Shown: piece after piece, positions 8,884 through 16,990 of the stretch | Position numbering within the stretch: position 1 is the first letter of the stretch | How the letters are laid out: every line of letters begins with the position of its first letter | Assembly: GCA_965243625.1 (NCBI GenBank) | Contig: CBDEVI010000002.1 | Span: 1,240,001 to 1,304,000, forward strand | Direction of reading: 5' to 3' | DNA: 64,000 nt | Origin: JAJECS01 sp965243625 | Lineage (GTDB): Bacteria; Chloroflexota; UBA11872 | Notes under the pieces: model-generated | What the model was told of the DNA's origin: nothing | Seen by the model: the letters and a program-made list of their open reading frames with translations, nothing else | Database searches by the model: none | Translations under genes and position numbers: made by a program

Positions 8884-10020
8884 GTGGAGCAACCGCGAGC
8901 CATCGTGCTGGGCACGGGCGTGATCGGGCGCGTGCACATCGACGCCCTGCGCCGCAACAACGTCGACATCGTGAGCGTGGTGGCGAGCAGCGAATCGCGC
9001 AGCATCGCCGCCGCGGCCGAATTCGGCGTTCCGCGCGGTGACCCGGACGTAGCCACCGCCCTGCGCGCCACCAATCCGGATGTGGTGCACATCTGCACGC
9101 CCGACACCTACCACCTCGAGCACGCCGGCATGGCCCTCGACGCGGGCGCCCACGTGGTCTGCGAGAAGCCCCTCACCACCGACGCCGGGTCGGCCGGCGA
9201 GCTTTACCGGCGCGCCGCGGACTCGGGCCGCGTGCACGCCATCTGCTTCAACAACCGCTTCTACACGCTGGTGCAGGAGCTGGCCGCCCGCCGGCGCCTG
9301 GGCACGCTCGACCGCGTCATGCTCGTTCGGGCGTCCGTCGCGGACGACACCTTTTGGCTCGAGACCGATTGGGACTGGCGCCTGCTCCCCGAAATGGGCG
9401 GGCCCACCATCGTCACCTCGACCACCGGCAGCCACCTGCTCGATCTGACCAGCTTCCTCATCGGCAGCCGCGTCGTGGCCGTGTGTGCGGACTTCCTCAC
9501 GGCGCACGACATTCGCAAGCGCCCCCGGCCCGACGGCGGGATGGATGACTACCACGCGCCCGGCGAGGACGTTTCGAATCTCCTGGTGCACTGGGAAAAC
9601 GGCGCCCGCGGCGTGCTGTCGCTCTCGCACGTGGCCGTGGGGCATCCCTACCGCATCCGCGTCGAGATCGACGCCACGGCCATGGGCGTGAGCTGGGACT
9701 CGGAGCGGCCCAACGAGCTCTGGCTCGGACACCGCACCGAGCCCAACGAGATCGTCCTGCCGGACCCGCGCCAGGCCACGGATGAGGGCGGCCGGTTCAT
9801 GGACAACCCCGGCGCCTACCGCGAGGGCTTCGGCGACACGTTCCGCCTGCTCTTCCGCGAGGTCTACCGCGCGGTCGGCGACGGCGAACAGCCCGACGCG
9901 CCGACCTACCCCACGTTCCAGGACGGCTACGGCATCCAGATCGTGCACGACGCCGCCCTGCAGAGCTTCCAGGAGCGCCGCTGGGTCGACGTCGACTGGT
10001 CGGCCTTCGACAGCAACTAG
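8884..10020 (+). CDS. Gfo/Idh/MocA-family NAD(P)-dependent oxidoreductase
   Basis: 378 aa. The start is taken as the GTG opening VEQPRAIVLGTGVIGRVHID, with AGAGG about 8 bases before it. The upstream in-frame ATG would add 21 residues without family similarity. The Rossmann motif GTGVIGRVH and the catalytic-lysine motif VCEKPLTTD are clear, followed by the C-terminal substrate domain with GGPTIVTSTTGSHLLDL and DYHAPGEDVSNLLV. Enzymes of this family oxidise or reduce sugars, inositols and related polyols, or catalyse redox-assisted dehydration. It is transcribed divergently from the isomerase/HyuA/HyuB operon and may act on the same substrate. It is one of five members in the window. Confidence 0.92.
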   Translation: MEQPRAIVLGTGVIGRVHIDALRRNNVDIVSVVASSESRSIAAAAEFGVPRGDPDVATALRATNPDVVHICTPDTYHLEHAGMALDAGAHVVCEKPLTTDAGSAGELYRRAADSGRVHAICFNNRFYTLVQELAARRRLGTLDRVMLVRASVADDTFWLETDWDWRLLPEMGGPTIVTSTTGSHLLDLTSFLIGSRVVAVCADFLTAHDIRKRPRPDGGMDDYHAPGEDVSNLLVHWENGARGVLSLSHVAVGHPYRIRVEIDATAMGVSWDSERPNELWLGHRTEPNEIVLPDPRQATDEGGRFMDNPGAYREGFGDTFRLLFREVYRAVGDGEQPDAPTYPTFQDGYGIQIVHDAALQSFQERRWVDVDWSAFDSN

Positions 10021-10098
10021 ACCCGGACTGGGGGACCCTGCGTAGCCCTTCCGTTATTCCCGCGGAATCCCGAAGCAAGAGGCCGCGGCGCGTCCGCT

Positions 10099-10208
10099 CT
10101 GTCATTTCGCGCCACCCTTCCTGTCATTTCGAGCCACTCTTCCTGTCATTTCGAGCCACTCTTCCTGTCATTTCGAGCCACTCTTCCTGTCATTTCGAGC
10201 CACCCTTC
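10099..10208. repeat. 22-bp tandem array, five units
   Basis: Five consecutive 22-base units begin with CTGTCATTTCG and differ only at a G/C/A position and at ACT versus ACC. Units start at 10099, 10121, 10143, 10165 and 10187. The array runs directly into a dispersed palindromic element at 10209 that begins with the same 11 bases, so it looks like iterated duplication of the element's head. There are no unique spacers, so it is not a CRISPR. Confidence 0.95.
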
Positions 10209-10294
10209 CTGTCATTTCGAGCGGAGCGAGAAATCTAAGGGGCAGGGAGAAGGCAGAACGCCTTTAGATTCCTCACTGCGTTCGGAATGACGAG
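10209..10294. repeat. Imperfect inverted repeat of the TGTCATT...GAATCTA family
   Basis: The left arm (from 10210) reads TGTCATTTCGAGCGGAGCG and continues into GAAATCTA. The right arm (10265-10292) is the reverse complement of TGTCATTCCGAACGCAGTG continuing into GGAATCTA. About 28 bases lie between the arms. The same sequence recurs as single arms at 11688-11720 and 45026-45053. This is a dispersed repeat in intergenic DNA, able to fold into a long hairpin. Confidence 0.9.
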
Positions 10295-10413
10295 TCTGTC
10301 ATTCCCGTCGGTTGTTCCCCCTCCGTCAATCCCGCGAAGCCTGTCCCCGCGCAGGCGGGGAGCAGGAATCCACCTCACATCGAACCTGGAAGCGCGCCGG
10401 ATACTCAGCGTCG

Positions 10414-10507
10414 GTAGGGGCCGGTTTCCAACCGGCCCGTCCGCGGGCGCCATCGCCCTGCGGGCATCCACGCCATCCCGACGGGCGGGTCGGAGATCCG
10501 CCCCTAC
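10414..10507. repeat. Inverted pair of GTAGGGGC palindromes
   Basis: GTAGGGGCCGGTTTCCAACC starts at 10414 and is itself palindromic (CCGGTT/AACCGG). A related inverted copy reading towards CCGCCCCTACC ends near 10507. Members of the same family occur at 16791-16820, 22129-22158 and 63454-63486, all outside genes. Confidence 0.85.
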
Positions 10508-10551
10508 CGGAGTTGGCAAGGGACTCCGGAGGCGGATATCTCGCGGCCGCG

Positions 10552-11529
10552 CTACTCCGGCTCGAAGAGCGACTTCGGCGGCTCGCCGCGTAGCACCCGC
10601 GCGACCTCCGCCGCGGCCTCGCGGCGCAGGATGCGGATCGACGTCCGCGAGTAGAAGCCGCCGTGCGGCGTGACGATCAGGTTCGGAGCCTCCCGCAGGG
10701 GCGAGTCCATCGGCAGCGGCTCTTCTTCCGTCACGTCCAGGCCCGCGCCGGCGATCCGCCCATCCTTCAGCGCCCGCGCCAGCGCCGCGTTGTCGACCAC
10801 CGCCCCGCGGGCGGTGTTGATCAAGAACACGCTGGGCTTCATCAGGTCGAATTCGGCCCCGCCGATGAGATGGTGCGTCTGCGCCCGCAAGGGCGTATGC
10901 ACCGAGATGAAATCCGACTCCCGCAGCAGGTCTTCCAGCGGCACACGCTCGACTTGCGCCGCCTCGAACGCCGAATCCGGCGCGCGCGGCGAGTGCCCGA
11001 TGGCCCGCAACCCGAACGCCCGCGCGCGCGCCGCCACGGCCTGCGCCGTCTGCCCCAGACCGACCAGCCCAAGGGTCTGGCCTTCGACGCGCTCCATGCG
11101 CTCGGGCACGCGCCCGCTGGCGTCCCAGATGCCGGCGCGCACGTCGTCGTTGTAGACCACGATGTGGCGCGCCAGCGCCAGCAGCAGCCCCATGGTGTGG
11201 TCCGCGACCTCGCCGACCTGGTAGTCGCGCACGTTGCAGACCACGATGCCCTTTGCTCTCGCCGCCGCCACGTCGATCGGGTCCATGCCGGTGCCGTAGC
11301 GCACGATCACCTTGCAGCGCTCCAGGGCATCCACGACACGAGCCGTGATCGGCGCGTACTGCTCGAGCAGCCCGTCGGCGTCGGCCACCTTCTCGATCAG
11401 CGCCTCTTCCGTGAAGCACTGCTCCACGACCAGCTCGGCGCCGATGGGATCGAGCTCGGCCTGCTCGATCACCGGCGGCATCTCGAAGTCGCAGTCGGTG
11501 ATCACGACCCGAAAGCGGGGTTCGGTCAT
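10552..11529 (-). CDS. D-isomer-specific 2-hydroxyacid dehydrogenase, C-terminal-binding-protein-like
   Basis: 325 aa from MTEPRFRVVITDCDFE; an ATG three codons earlier is equally possible and neither has a strong ribosome-binding site. NAD-binding sequence LGLVGLGQTAQAVAARARAF is a slightly degenerate GxGxxx motif (GLGQTAQ, with T in place of the usual third glycine region). The catalytic-arginine segment is FLINTARGAVVDN, the acidic segment AGLDVTEEEPLPMDSPL and the histidine LIVTPHGGFYSR. The N-terminal pattern ITDCDFEMPPVIEQAEL resembles CtBP-like hydroxyacid dehydrogenases. The gene is bracketed by two 22-bp-period repeat arrays (10099-10208 and 11621-11720) that belong to the same repeat family, which is odd. 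It probably reduces a 2-keto acid; substrate unknown. Confidence 0.9.
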   Translation of the reverse strand: MTEPRFRVVITDCDFEMPPVIEQAELDPIGAELVVEQCFTEEALIEKVADADGLLEQYAPITARVVDALERCKVIVRYGTGMDPIDVAAARAKGIVVCNVRDYQVGEVADHTMGLLLALARHIVVYNDDVRAGIWDASGRVPERMERVEGQTLGLVGLGQTAQAVAARARAFGLRAIGHSPRAPDSAFEAAQVERVPLEDLLRESDFISVHTPLRAQTHHLIGGAEFDLMKPSVFLINTARGAVVDNAALARALKDGRIAGAGLDVTEEEPLPMDSPLREAPNLIVTPHGGFYSRTSIRILRREAAAEVARVLRGEPPKSLFEPE

Positions 11530-11620
11530 CGGCGCCATCCAAACACGGGAGCAGTCGCGAGGCCGGTCACCATTGTGAACCACGCGCCAGCATCATGGCT
11601 CACCGGTTGCCTACCGTTTC

Positions 11621-11720
11621 CTGTCATTCCGAGCGCGCCACCCTGTCATTTCGCGCGCACCCTCTTGTCATTCCGCGCGCACCCTCTTGTCATTCCGAGC
11701 GAAGCGAGGAATCTAGGGGG
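11621..11720. repeat. 22-bp-period array ending in the dispersed GAATCTA element
   Basis: TGTC recurs at 11622, 11644, 11666 and 11688, an exact 22-base period. Units read CTGTCATTCCGAGCGCGCC and close variants. The last unit continues as GAGCGAAGCGAGGAATCTAG, the full dispersed element. This is a second array of the same family as 10099-10294, on the other side of the hydroxyacid dehydrogenase gene. Confidence 0.93.
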
Positions 11721-11778
11721 CGAATCTGGCCACTGAATGCAAGACCGTCTCGTAGCCACCCCGACCCATAGCTTCCAC

Positions 11779-12447
11779 CTACAGAATCCCGTATTCCTTG
11801 AACACCTCGCCCACGTCGCGACCGGTCGCCAGGATCTCGCGCACGTTGGTCTCGCCCCGCCCCTTGGCCTCGGCGCGGTCCAGCACTTCGGCCGCCGCCT
11901 CGCCCGGAACCACCACCACGCCCATGTCATCCCCGACGATCACGTCGCCGTAGGCCACCCGCGCGCCGGCGCAATCGATGGGCTGGCCCCACTCGATGCC
12001 CTCGCAGCGCCCCTCGGAGTCCACCGGGCTCTGGCCGACGGCGAATACCGGAAAGTCGATCTCCTCGATCTCGTGCACGTCGCGCGTCAGTCCGTCGATC
12101 ACGCAGCCCACGGCGCCGCGCGCCTGCGCCGACGTGCTGAGCAGGCCGCCCCACACGCCTGACTCGTAGTGGCCGGTAGTGGTGATGACCAGCACGTCGT
12201 TGGGCCGCATGGCGCGGAAAGCCTCGAACAGCACCTCGTACGGCTCGTCCGGCGGCCGGTAAACGGCGGTCTGAAGGAGCGGCAGCGCCCGACCGACGAT
12301 GCGGGCGCCGGGATACATCGGGCGCACGTCGTTCCGCATGGCCTGCACCGGCACGCCCATGCGGTCCAGGCTGTCGGCGACCAGGGCGGAGTGCAGCGCC
12401 TGGAATCGCTGCCGCATGGCATCGTCGAACTCAGGCGCCCGGCTCAT
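11779..12447 (-). CDS. RraA-fold protein (4-hydroxy-4-methyl-2-oxoglutarate aldolase / demethylmenaquinone-methyltransferase-like superfamily)
   Basis: 222 aa. RraA-fold features are GARIVGRALPL, DVLVITTTGHYESGVWGGLL (family pattern GxxWGxxL) and the metal/substrate-binding segment GCVIDGLTRDVHEI (DGxxRD). It ends with GDVIVGDDMGVVVVP and ETNVREI. Family members are divalent-metal pyruvate aldolases cleaving 4-hydroxy-4-methyl/carboxymethyl-2-oxoglutarate, RNase E inhibitors, or uncharacterised; the DGxxRD motif favours an aldolase-type metal site. It overlaps the upstream HyuB stop by 4 bases, so both are translated together. This suggests that the aldolase acts on a product of the HyuB-type step. 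Confidence 0.87.
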   Translation of the reverse strand: MSRAPEFDDAMRQRFQALHSALVADSLDRMGVPVQAMRNDVRPMYPGARIVGRALPLLQTAVYRPPDEPYEVLFEAFRAMRPNDVLVITTTGHYESGVWGGLLSTSAQARGAVGCVIDGLTRDVHEIEEIDFPVFAVGQSPVDSEGRCEGIEWGQPIDCAGARVAYGDVIVGDDMGVVVVPGEAAAEVLDRAEAKGRGETNVREILATGRDVGEVFKEYGIL

Positions 12448-14246
12448 TCGGTGGCTCCATTGGCAGTGCGGCGCTGGTCCGTTTCGGCGAGCTCGGCGCG
12501 GCCAGCCGCCACGTTGACGGCCACACCGTACATCTCTCGCGCATCCTCAGGTTCGAGCAGCAAATCCCGCACGTCTTCGAGCACCAGCGCCGGGTCGCGC
12601 TCACGCGGATCGCCGTAGCCGCCCCCGCCGGGCGTGCGCAACAGGATCTGGTCGCCGATGGCGAGCACGACGTTCGAAAACTTCCCATCGGAGATCGTGT
12701 CGAACATTTCTCGGGCCGTCCGCCACTCGCTCTGCCCGGCACGCCGGAAGAGCAGCGCCGTCGTGCCGCCCTCGGTCCCGCCGTGCAGCCCCCACGGCCG
12801 GTTGGACGTGCGGTTGAGGTGCGCGCTCACGGTGATCGGCGACAGGCAGGTCCAGATGCGCTGCACGCCGTGTCCGCCGCGATACGCCCCGGCCCCCGCG
12901 CCGCCCTCGGCAATGGAGTACTCATCCAGCCGCACCGGGTAGCGCGTCTCCCAGACCTCGCACGGCGCGTTGAGGCAGTTGCCGTTCTTCACGATCTGCG
13001 CGTCGTTGCCGTCGGCGTCGCGCCGGCCGCCCCAGCCCATGCCCTCGTGGTGCAGGATGACGAACGGTTCGCCCGTGTCGATGTTCGTCCCATAGAACCC
13101 CAGCAGGCCGCAGGTGCCGCCGTCCGCCGCCGAGCTGCGATCGCTGGCCTGCGCGAAGGCGGCCAGGAGGATGTCCACCGTCGTCGGATAGGTATCGGAG
13201 TTCCCGCCCACGCATGAGCCGGGATAGTTGACGTTCACGATCGACCCCGGCGGCGCCACGATGGCGATAGGCCGGTAGGCGCCGTGATTCCACGGAATCG
13301 GGATGTCGATCATGTGAAAGATGCCGGCGTACGTCGCGGACGCCGTGGTACCGAACGACTGGTTGATCGCGCCGGCCGCCTGCGGGTCCGACCCGGTGTA
13401 GTCGACGATCACCTCGTCGCCGCGGATCACCACGGTGGCGCGGATCTTCCAGGGGCGGTCCGGGATCACGCCGTCGTCCTCCAGGAAGCCCTCGGCGGTG
13501 TAGGCGCCGTCCGGCAGCCGGTCGAGCGCCTGCCGCATCAGCACTTCCGACACGTCCTTGATCTGGCCCGAAAGCTGGCGGAAGCGCTCGACACCGAGCC
13601 GCTCCACCAGGCCAACGATGCGGCGCTCGGCCAGGTAGGTCGAGCCCACCATCGCCATCAGGTCGCCGCGCGACACCTTGGGCGTGCGCACATTCGACGT
13701 GATGATGGCGAAGATGTCCTCGACCGGTTCGTCGTCCTGGTAGATCTTGATCGGCGGCAGCCGCAGCCCCTCCTGGAAGATGTTGCGCGTGTCGCCGAAA
13801 GCCGCCGGCACCATGCCGCCGATGTCCGTCATGTGCGCGATGTTGGCCGCGTAGGCGACGACTTTGCCCTTGTAGAAGCACGGCTTCAGCGTCATGAACT
13901 CGGGGAGGTGACAGCCGCCGCGATAGGGATCGTTGTGCAGGATCACGTCGCCCGGGTGCATGTTGTCCGGGCCGACTTCCTTGATGGCCCACTCGACCGT
14001 GTGCACGATCGCCCCAATGTGCGCCGGGCAGAAGTCGCCTTGCGCGATCATCTCGCCCTGGGCGTCGAACACCACGCAGGAGAAGTCGCGCGCCTCGTTG
14101 AACATCGTCGAGTACGAGGTGCGCAGCATGGCCACGCCCATCTCCTCGCAAATGCCAATCAGGCTGTTGCGCGTGACCTCCAGCTCCACCGGATCGTCGA
14201 TGTGCAGGTCGGCGACGCTGCGCTTGGGATCGGTGTCTCGGGGCAT
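12444..14246 (-). CDS. Hydantoinase/oxoprolinase B-family protein, second copy
   Basis: 600 aa, standard HyuB length without the cysteine tail of the first copy. Features include VILHNDPYRGGCHLPEF, the alanine/threonine-rich core SFGTTASATYAGIFHMID, CVGGNSDTYPTTVD, and AEGGAGAGAYRGGHGVQR. The N-terminus RNSLIGICEEMGVAMLRTSY parallels RLVGICREMGTTMMRTAYS of the first copy. No HyuA gene adjoins; the only downstream partner is the RraA-fold gene overlapping by ATGA. It could pair with the HyuA at 4700-6757 or with a distant one, or it could have taken on another reaction. The ribosome-binding site is weak (GGTGGTGG). Confidence 0.92.
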   Translation of the reverse strand: MPRDTDPKRSVADLHIDDPVELEVTRNSLIGICEEMGVAMLRTSYSTMFNEARDFSCVVFDAQGEMIAQGDFCPAHIGAIVHTVEWAIKEVGPDNMHPGDVILHNDPYRGGCHLPEFMTLKPCFYKGKVVAYAANIAHMTDIGGMVPAAFGDTRNIFQEGLRLPPIKIYQDDEPVEDIFAIITSNVRTPKVSRGDLMAMVGSTYLAERRIVGLVERLGVERFRQLSGQIKDVSEVLMRQALDRLPDGAYTAEGFLEDDGVIPDRPWKIRATVVIRGDEVIVDYTGSDPQAAGAINQSFGTTASATYAGIFHMIDIPIPWNHGAYRPIAIVAPPGSIVNVNYPGSCVGGNSDTYPTTVDILLAAFAQASDRSSAADGGTCGLLGFYGTNIDTGEPFVILHHEGMGWGGRRDADGNDAQIVKNGNCLNAPCEVWETRYPVRLDEYSIAEGGAGAGAYRGGHGVQRIWTCLSPITVSAHLNRTSNRPWGLHGGTEGGTTALLFRRAGQSEWRTAREMFDTISDGKFSNVVLAIGDQILLRTPGGGGYGDPRERDPALVLEDVRDLLLEPEDAREMYGVAVNVAAGRAELAETDQRRTANGATE

Positions 14247-14350
14247 GCCACCACCGGCGCTTGGCGGCGGGTCGCTCCCGCCACCTCGGTATCATAAAGT
14301 CCCCTCCGCGCCGACGTGCCGAGCCGGCGCCCCCGAAGCGAGGCCGCCAG

Positions 14351-14686
14351 ATGCGTACCGCCCAAGAGGTATTCGACGATCATTGGGACGCGGTGATGTC
14401 CGGCGACATGGACCGCTTGCTTTCCGACTACGCCGACGACGCGCTGTTCGTGCGGCCGGGCCAGGTGGCCCAGGGACACGCGGAGATCACCGCGTTCTTC
14501 GAGGACATCGGCGGCGCGCTCGACGGCTTCTCCGTCGAACAGGTGTCCGTCACCGCCGCCGAGCCGATCGTGGTGCTGGAATGGCAGGGCAGTCACGCCG
14601 ACGGCCGCAGCGCGTCGGGCACCGATTCGTTCATCATCGAAGACGACAAGATCCGGCACCAGACGCTCGTGTTCAGCGTCGACTAG
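14351..14686 (+). CDS. SnoaL/NTF2-like small protein
   Basis: 111 aa starting MRTAQEVFDDHWDAVMSGDM after GAGG about 8 bases upstream. The pattern of an N-terminal helix, then LLSDYADDALFVRPG, GHAEITAFFEDI and a sheet-rich end with VLEWQGSHADGRSASGTDSF is typical of SnoaL/ketosteroid-isomerase-like cone folds. These proteins bind small hydrophobic or polar ligands, either as enzymes or without catalysis. No specific catalytic residues can be asserted. Its promoter must lie in the 104-base divergent gap with the HyuB gene. Confidence 0.75.
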   Translation: MRTAQEVFDDHWDAVMSGDMDRLLSDYADDALFVRPGQVAQGHAEITAFFEDIGGALDGFSVEQVSVTAAEPIVVLEWQGSHADGRSASGTDSFIIEDDKIRHQTLVFSVD

Positions 14687-14703
14687 GAAGCCGATGTTCG
14701 ATC

Positions 14704-14750
14704 CCTTCCCCCTGGAAGGGGGAAGGTTAGGATGGGGGTCAGCGGCTGGC
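14704..14750. repeat. Dispersed hairpin repeat CCTTCCCCCT / AGGGGGAAGG
   Basis: A perfect 10-base stem with a 3-base loop is followed by TTAGGATGGGGGTCAGCGGC. A near-identical copy, including the flanking TTGGGATGGGGGTCAATGGC, lies at 31877-31923. Both are just after a stop codon, so they may also function as transcription stops. Confidence 0.9.
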
Positions 14751-14877
14751 TCCCCAGTCGAGGGCAGTGGATCAGCCGGTCCACTGCCAAGTTCGCCGGG
14801 ATCAAGAGGTACATAGTTCAAGGGTTTTCTAACCGCGCTTGGCGACACCCGACCAGCCAATCGGAGGACTTAATCCC

Positions 14878-15618
14878 ATGAAATCGGTCCAAATCGACTT
14901 TCTCGGCCACGCGTCGTTCCGCTTCACGGCCCCGACCGGCGAGGTCATCTACTTCGACCCCTGGCTCGACGACAGCCCCGTCTGCTCGGAAGGGTTGGCC
15001 GACGTCGACCGCGCCGACGTGGTGTGCGTGACGCACGGGCACGTCGACCATCTCGGCGACGCCATCGCCATCGTCCAGAAGACCGGCGCCACGCTGATCG
15101 GTAGCCCGGAAGTTGCCGGCTACGCCGACACCCACGGCATCGGCTTCGACACCGACTCCTGCCCCCTCAACATCGGCGGCACGGTCAAGCTGGGCGGCGT
15201 GGCCTACACCATGGTGCGGGCCGACCATTCGACCGGCATGCACGGCACGGCCTACCGCGAAGGCACCGCCTACGCCGAGCCCGACGGCAGCGTCTGCGGC
15301 TTCGTGCTGACATTCGACGACGGGCCGGTGATCTATGACACCGCCGACACCGGCGTCTTCGGCGACATGGCGCTCATCAGCCAGCTCTACGCGCCCGACC
15401 TGGTGATCATGCCCACCGGCGGCAAATACACCATGGGCGTCAAGGAAGCGGCCATGGCCGCCGCGCTGACGCGACCGCGCGCCGTCATCCCCTGCCACTA
15501 CGACACCTTCCCCAACCAGGCGGCGGATATCGACGACCTGCGACGGCGCATCGCCGACCTCACGCCCCGCACCAGCGTCATCGAGCTCAAGCCGGGCGAG
15601 TCCGTCAGCTACCCGTAG
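14878..15618 (+). CDS. Metal-dependent hydrolase of the metallo-beta-lactamase fold (UPF0173/UlaG-like)
   Basis: 246 aa from an ATG preceded by CGGAGG. The first residues MKSVQIDFLGHASFRF and the HxHxDH metal motif in CVTHGHVDHLGD define the metallo-beta-lactamase fold, UPF0173 branch. Later family segments include VIYDTADTGVFGDM, MPTGGKYTMGVKEAA and AVIPCHYDTFPNQ. UlaG-like members open lactones such as L-ascorbate 6-phosphate. A lactonase role next to the L-rhamnonate-dehydratase-like gene (10 bases downstream) is attractive: rhamnono-lactone to rhamnonate. That is inference from neighbourhood only. Confidence 0.87.
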   Translation: MKSVQIDFLGHASFRFTAPTGEVIYFDPWLDDSPVCSEGLADVDRADVVCVTHGHVDHLGDAIAIVQKTGATLIGSPEVAGYADTHGIGFDTDSCPLNIGGTVKLGGVAYTMVRADHSTGMHGTAYREGTAYAEPDGSVCGFVLTFDDGPVIYDTADTGVFGDMALISQLYAPDLVIMPTGGKYTMGVKEAAMAAALTRPRAVIPCHYDTFPNQAADIDDLRRRIADLTPRTSVIELKPGESVSYP

Positions 15619-15628
15619 TCATGCCGCG

Positions 15629-16786
15629 GTGAAGATCGCCAGCGTACAGGCCGTCGCCCTCGACTTCGGCGAGCGGCACTCCATCAGCAGATCCCGCGCG
15701 TCGTGGACCGAGGACGCTCGCGTGGCCTCGCCCATGGCCCGCTATCCGCGCTATGCCGAGGTGCGCGCCAGCTGGACCCCGAACTGGTCCGGCGTGGGCG
15801 TGGTGGTCACCGCCGAGGACGGCACGCAGGGTCTCGGCATCGGCGCGCTTGGCCGGCCGGTGGCCGCCCTGGTGGACGACTACCTCGGCCCCCGCATCGT
15901 CGGCGAACCGGCGCTCGCCACGGAGCGCGTCTACGACATGATGATCCGGCTGTGCTCGCCCTTTGGCGCCACGGGACTGGCCTCATACGCCGTGAGCGCC
16001 ATCGATCTCGCGCTGTGGGATCTCAAGGGCAAGGTGCTGGATCGCCCGGTGTACGAGCTGCTTGGCGGCCCCGCGCGCGACGAGATCGTCTGCTACGCCA
16101 CCGGCCCGCAGCACGAATGGCACCTGGAGCTGGGATTCACCGCCACCAAACACCCCTGTCGCTTCGGACCATCGGACGGCCTGGACGGCCTGCGCCGCAA
16201 CGTCGACGACATCGCCGCCCTGAGAGACCTCGTCGGCCCCGACGTCGAGCTGATGCTCGATTGCTGGATGTCGCTCGACGTCGAGTACGCCGTGCGCCTG
16301 ATCGAGGAGCTGCGACCCTTCAAGCTCAAGTGGATCGAGGAAGTGCTGCGGTCCGAGGACATGGACAGCCACGCCGCGCTGCGCGAGCGCGTGCCCTGGC
16401 AGACGCTCGCCACCGGCGAGCACTGGTATACCCCGGTGCCGTTCCAGCACGCCGCCAGCCGCCGCCTGGTGGACATCCTGCAGCCCGACATCATGTGGGT
16501 GGGCGGCATCACGGCCCTGATGCGCATCTGCGCCATCGCCGACGCGGCGGGTTTGGCGGTCATCCCTCACGGCGGCGTCAACGAGCCCTACGGCCAGCAC
16601 GCGTGCTACGCCCTGCCCGGCATTCCCTGGGGTGAGTGTTTCGTGGCGTCGGGACCCGGCATTGACCTCGCCGACGCCGTCTCTGTCCCCGGCGCGTCCC
16701 ACCCCGTCAACGGCCGGCTACGCCCGTCCGACGCTCCCGGCTTCGGCATCGAAATCGACCCGGCGACGCTGCAACCCTACGCCTAG
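15629..16786 (+). CDS. Enolase-superfamily acid-sugar dehydratase, L-rhamnonate dehydratase-like
   Basis: 385 aa starting at GTG (no clear ribosome-binding site; possibly coupled to the lactonase-like gene 10 bases upstream). Similarity to recalled E. coli L-rhamnonate dehydratase is visible in ARVASPMARYPRY, ELMLDCWMSLDVEYAVRL, LKWIEEVLRSEDM, LATGEHWYTP, DILQPDIMWVGGITAL and VIPHGGVNEPYG. D, E and E metal ligands (LDCW, WIEE, TGEH) and the barrel histidine (PHGG) are all present. The family dehydrates L-rhamnonate (and L-mannonate or L-lyxonate) to the 2-keto-3-deoxy acid. With the GH78 rhamnosidase and the HpcH/HpaI aldolase elsewhere in the window, this supports non-phosphorylated rhamnose breakdown. 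Confidence 0.85.
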   Translation: MKIASVQAVALDFGERHSISRSRASWTEDARVASPMARYPRYAEVRASWTPNWSGVGVVVTAEDGTQGLGIGALGRPVAALVDDYLGPRIVGEPALATERVYDMMIRLCSPFGATGLASYAVSAIDLALWDLKGKVLDRPVYELLGGPARDEIVCYATGPQHEWHLELGFTATKHPCRFGPSDGLDGLRRNVDDIAALRDLVGPDVELMLDCWMSLDVEYAVRLIEELRPFKLKWIEEVLRSEDMDSHAALRERVPWQTLATGEHWYTPVPFQHAASRRLVDILQPDIMWVGGITALMRICAIADAAGLAVIPHGGVNEPYGQHACYALPGIPWGECFVASGPGIDLADAVSVPGASHPVNGRLRPSDAPGFGIEIDPATLQPYA

Positions 16787-16790
16787 TCCC

Positions 16791-16857
16791 TGTAGGGGGC
16801 GTCCCTTGTGGGCGCCCGGTCCGCTGCCGCCATCCGGTGGCCCCCATCCGGTGGCCC
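16791..16857. repeat. GTAGGGGGC palindrome remnant followed by a 14-bp direct repeat
   Basis: TGTAGGGGGCGTCCCTTGTG and the following GGCGCCCG form a degenerate member of the GTAGGGGC palindrome family. Directly after it, CATCCGGTGGCCC occurs twice at a 14-base spacing (16831 on). This fills the gap between the rhamnonate-dehydratase-like gene and the ABC exporter. Confidence 0.7.
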
Positions 16858-16990
16858 GCGCTGCGTGCAGCGTGGGACCGGCCTCAGGTGGATCTTCGAG
16901 GCCAATCCACTTGTAAGCACCCTTCCATTCGCCGCCCCGGCCCACTGGTAGGCTCGCCGCAGCACCGCGCATCGGCCATTGGAGAACTCC

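Larger units (their letters stand above)
10021..10551. other. Gene-free stretch packed with repeats
   Basis: About 530 bases between the Gfo/Idh and hydroxyacid dehydrogenase genes, whose 3' ends face each other. It holds a 22-bp-period tandem array, a long imperfect inverted repeat, a GC-rich hairpin near 10328-10371 and an inverted pair of a third palindrome family (10414-10507). No coding sequence is supported. The stretch may act as a bidirectional transcription stop because of its hairpins. Confidence 0.8.

Noticed and set aside
10099..10208. Array considered as a CRISPR
   Set aside because: 22-bp units follow without unique spacers, and there are no cas genes nearby.
11621..11720. Array considered as a CRISPR
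   Set aside because: Same reason: continuous 22-base period, no spacers.
14704..14750. Hairpin considered as an intrinsic terminator
   Set aside because: Strong stem but no T-run follows; classified as a dispersed repeat instead.
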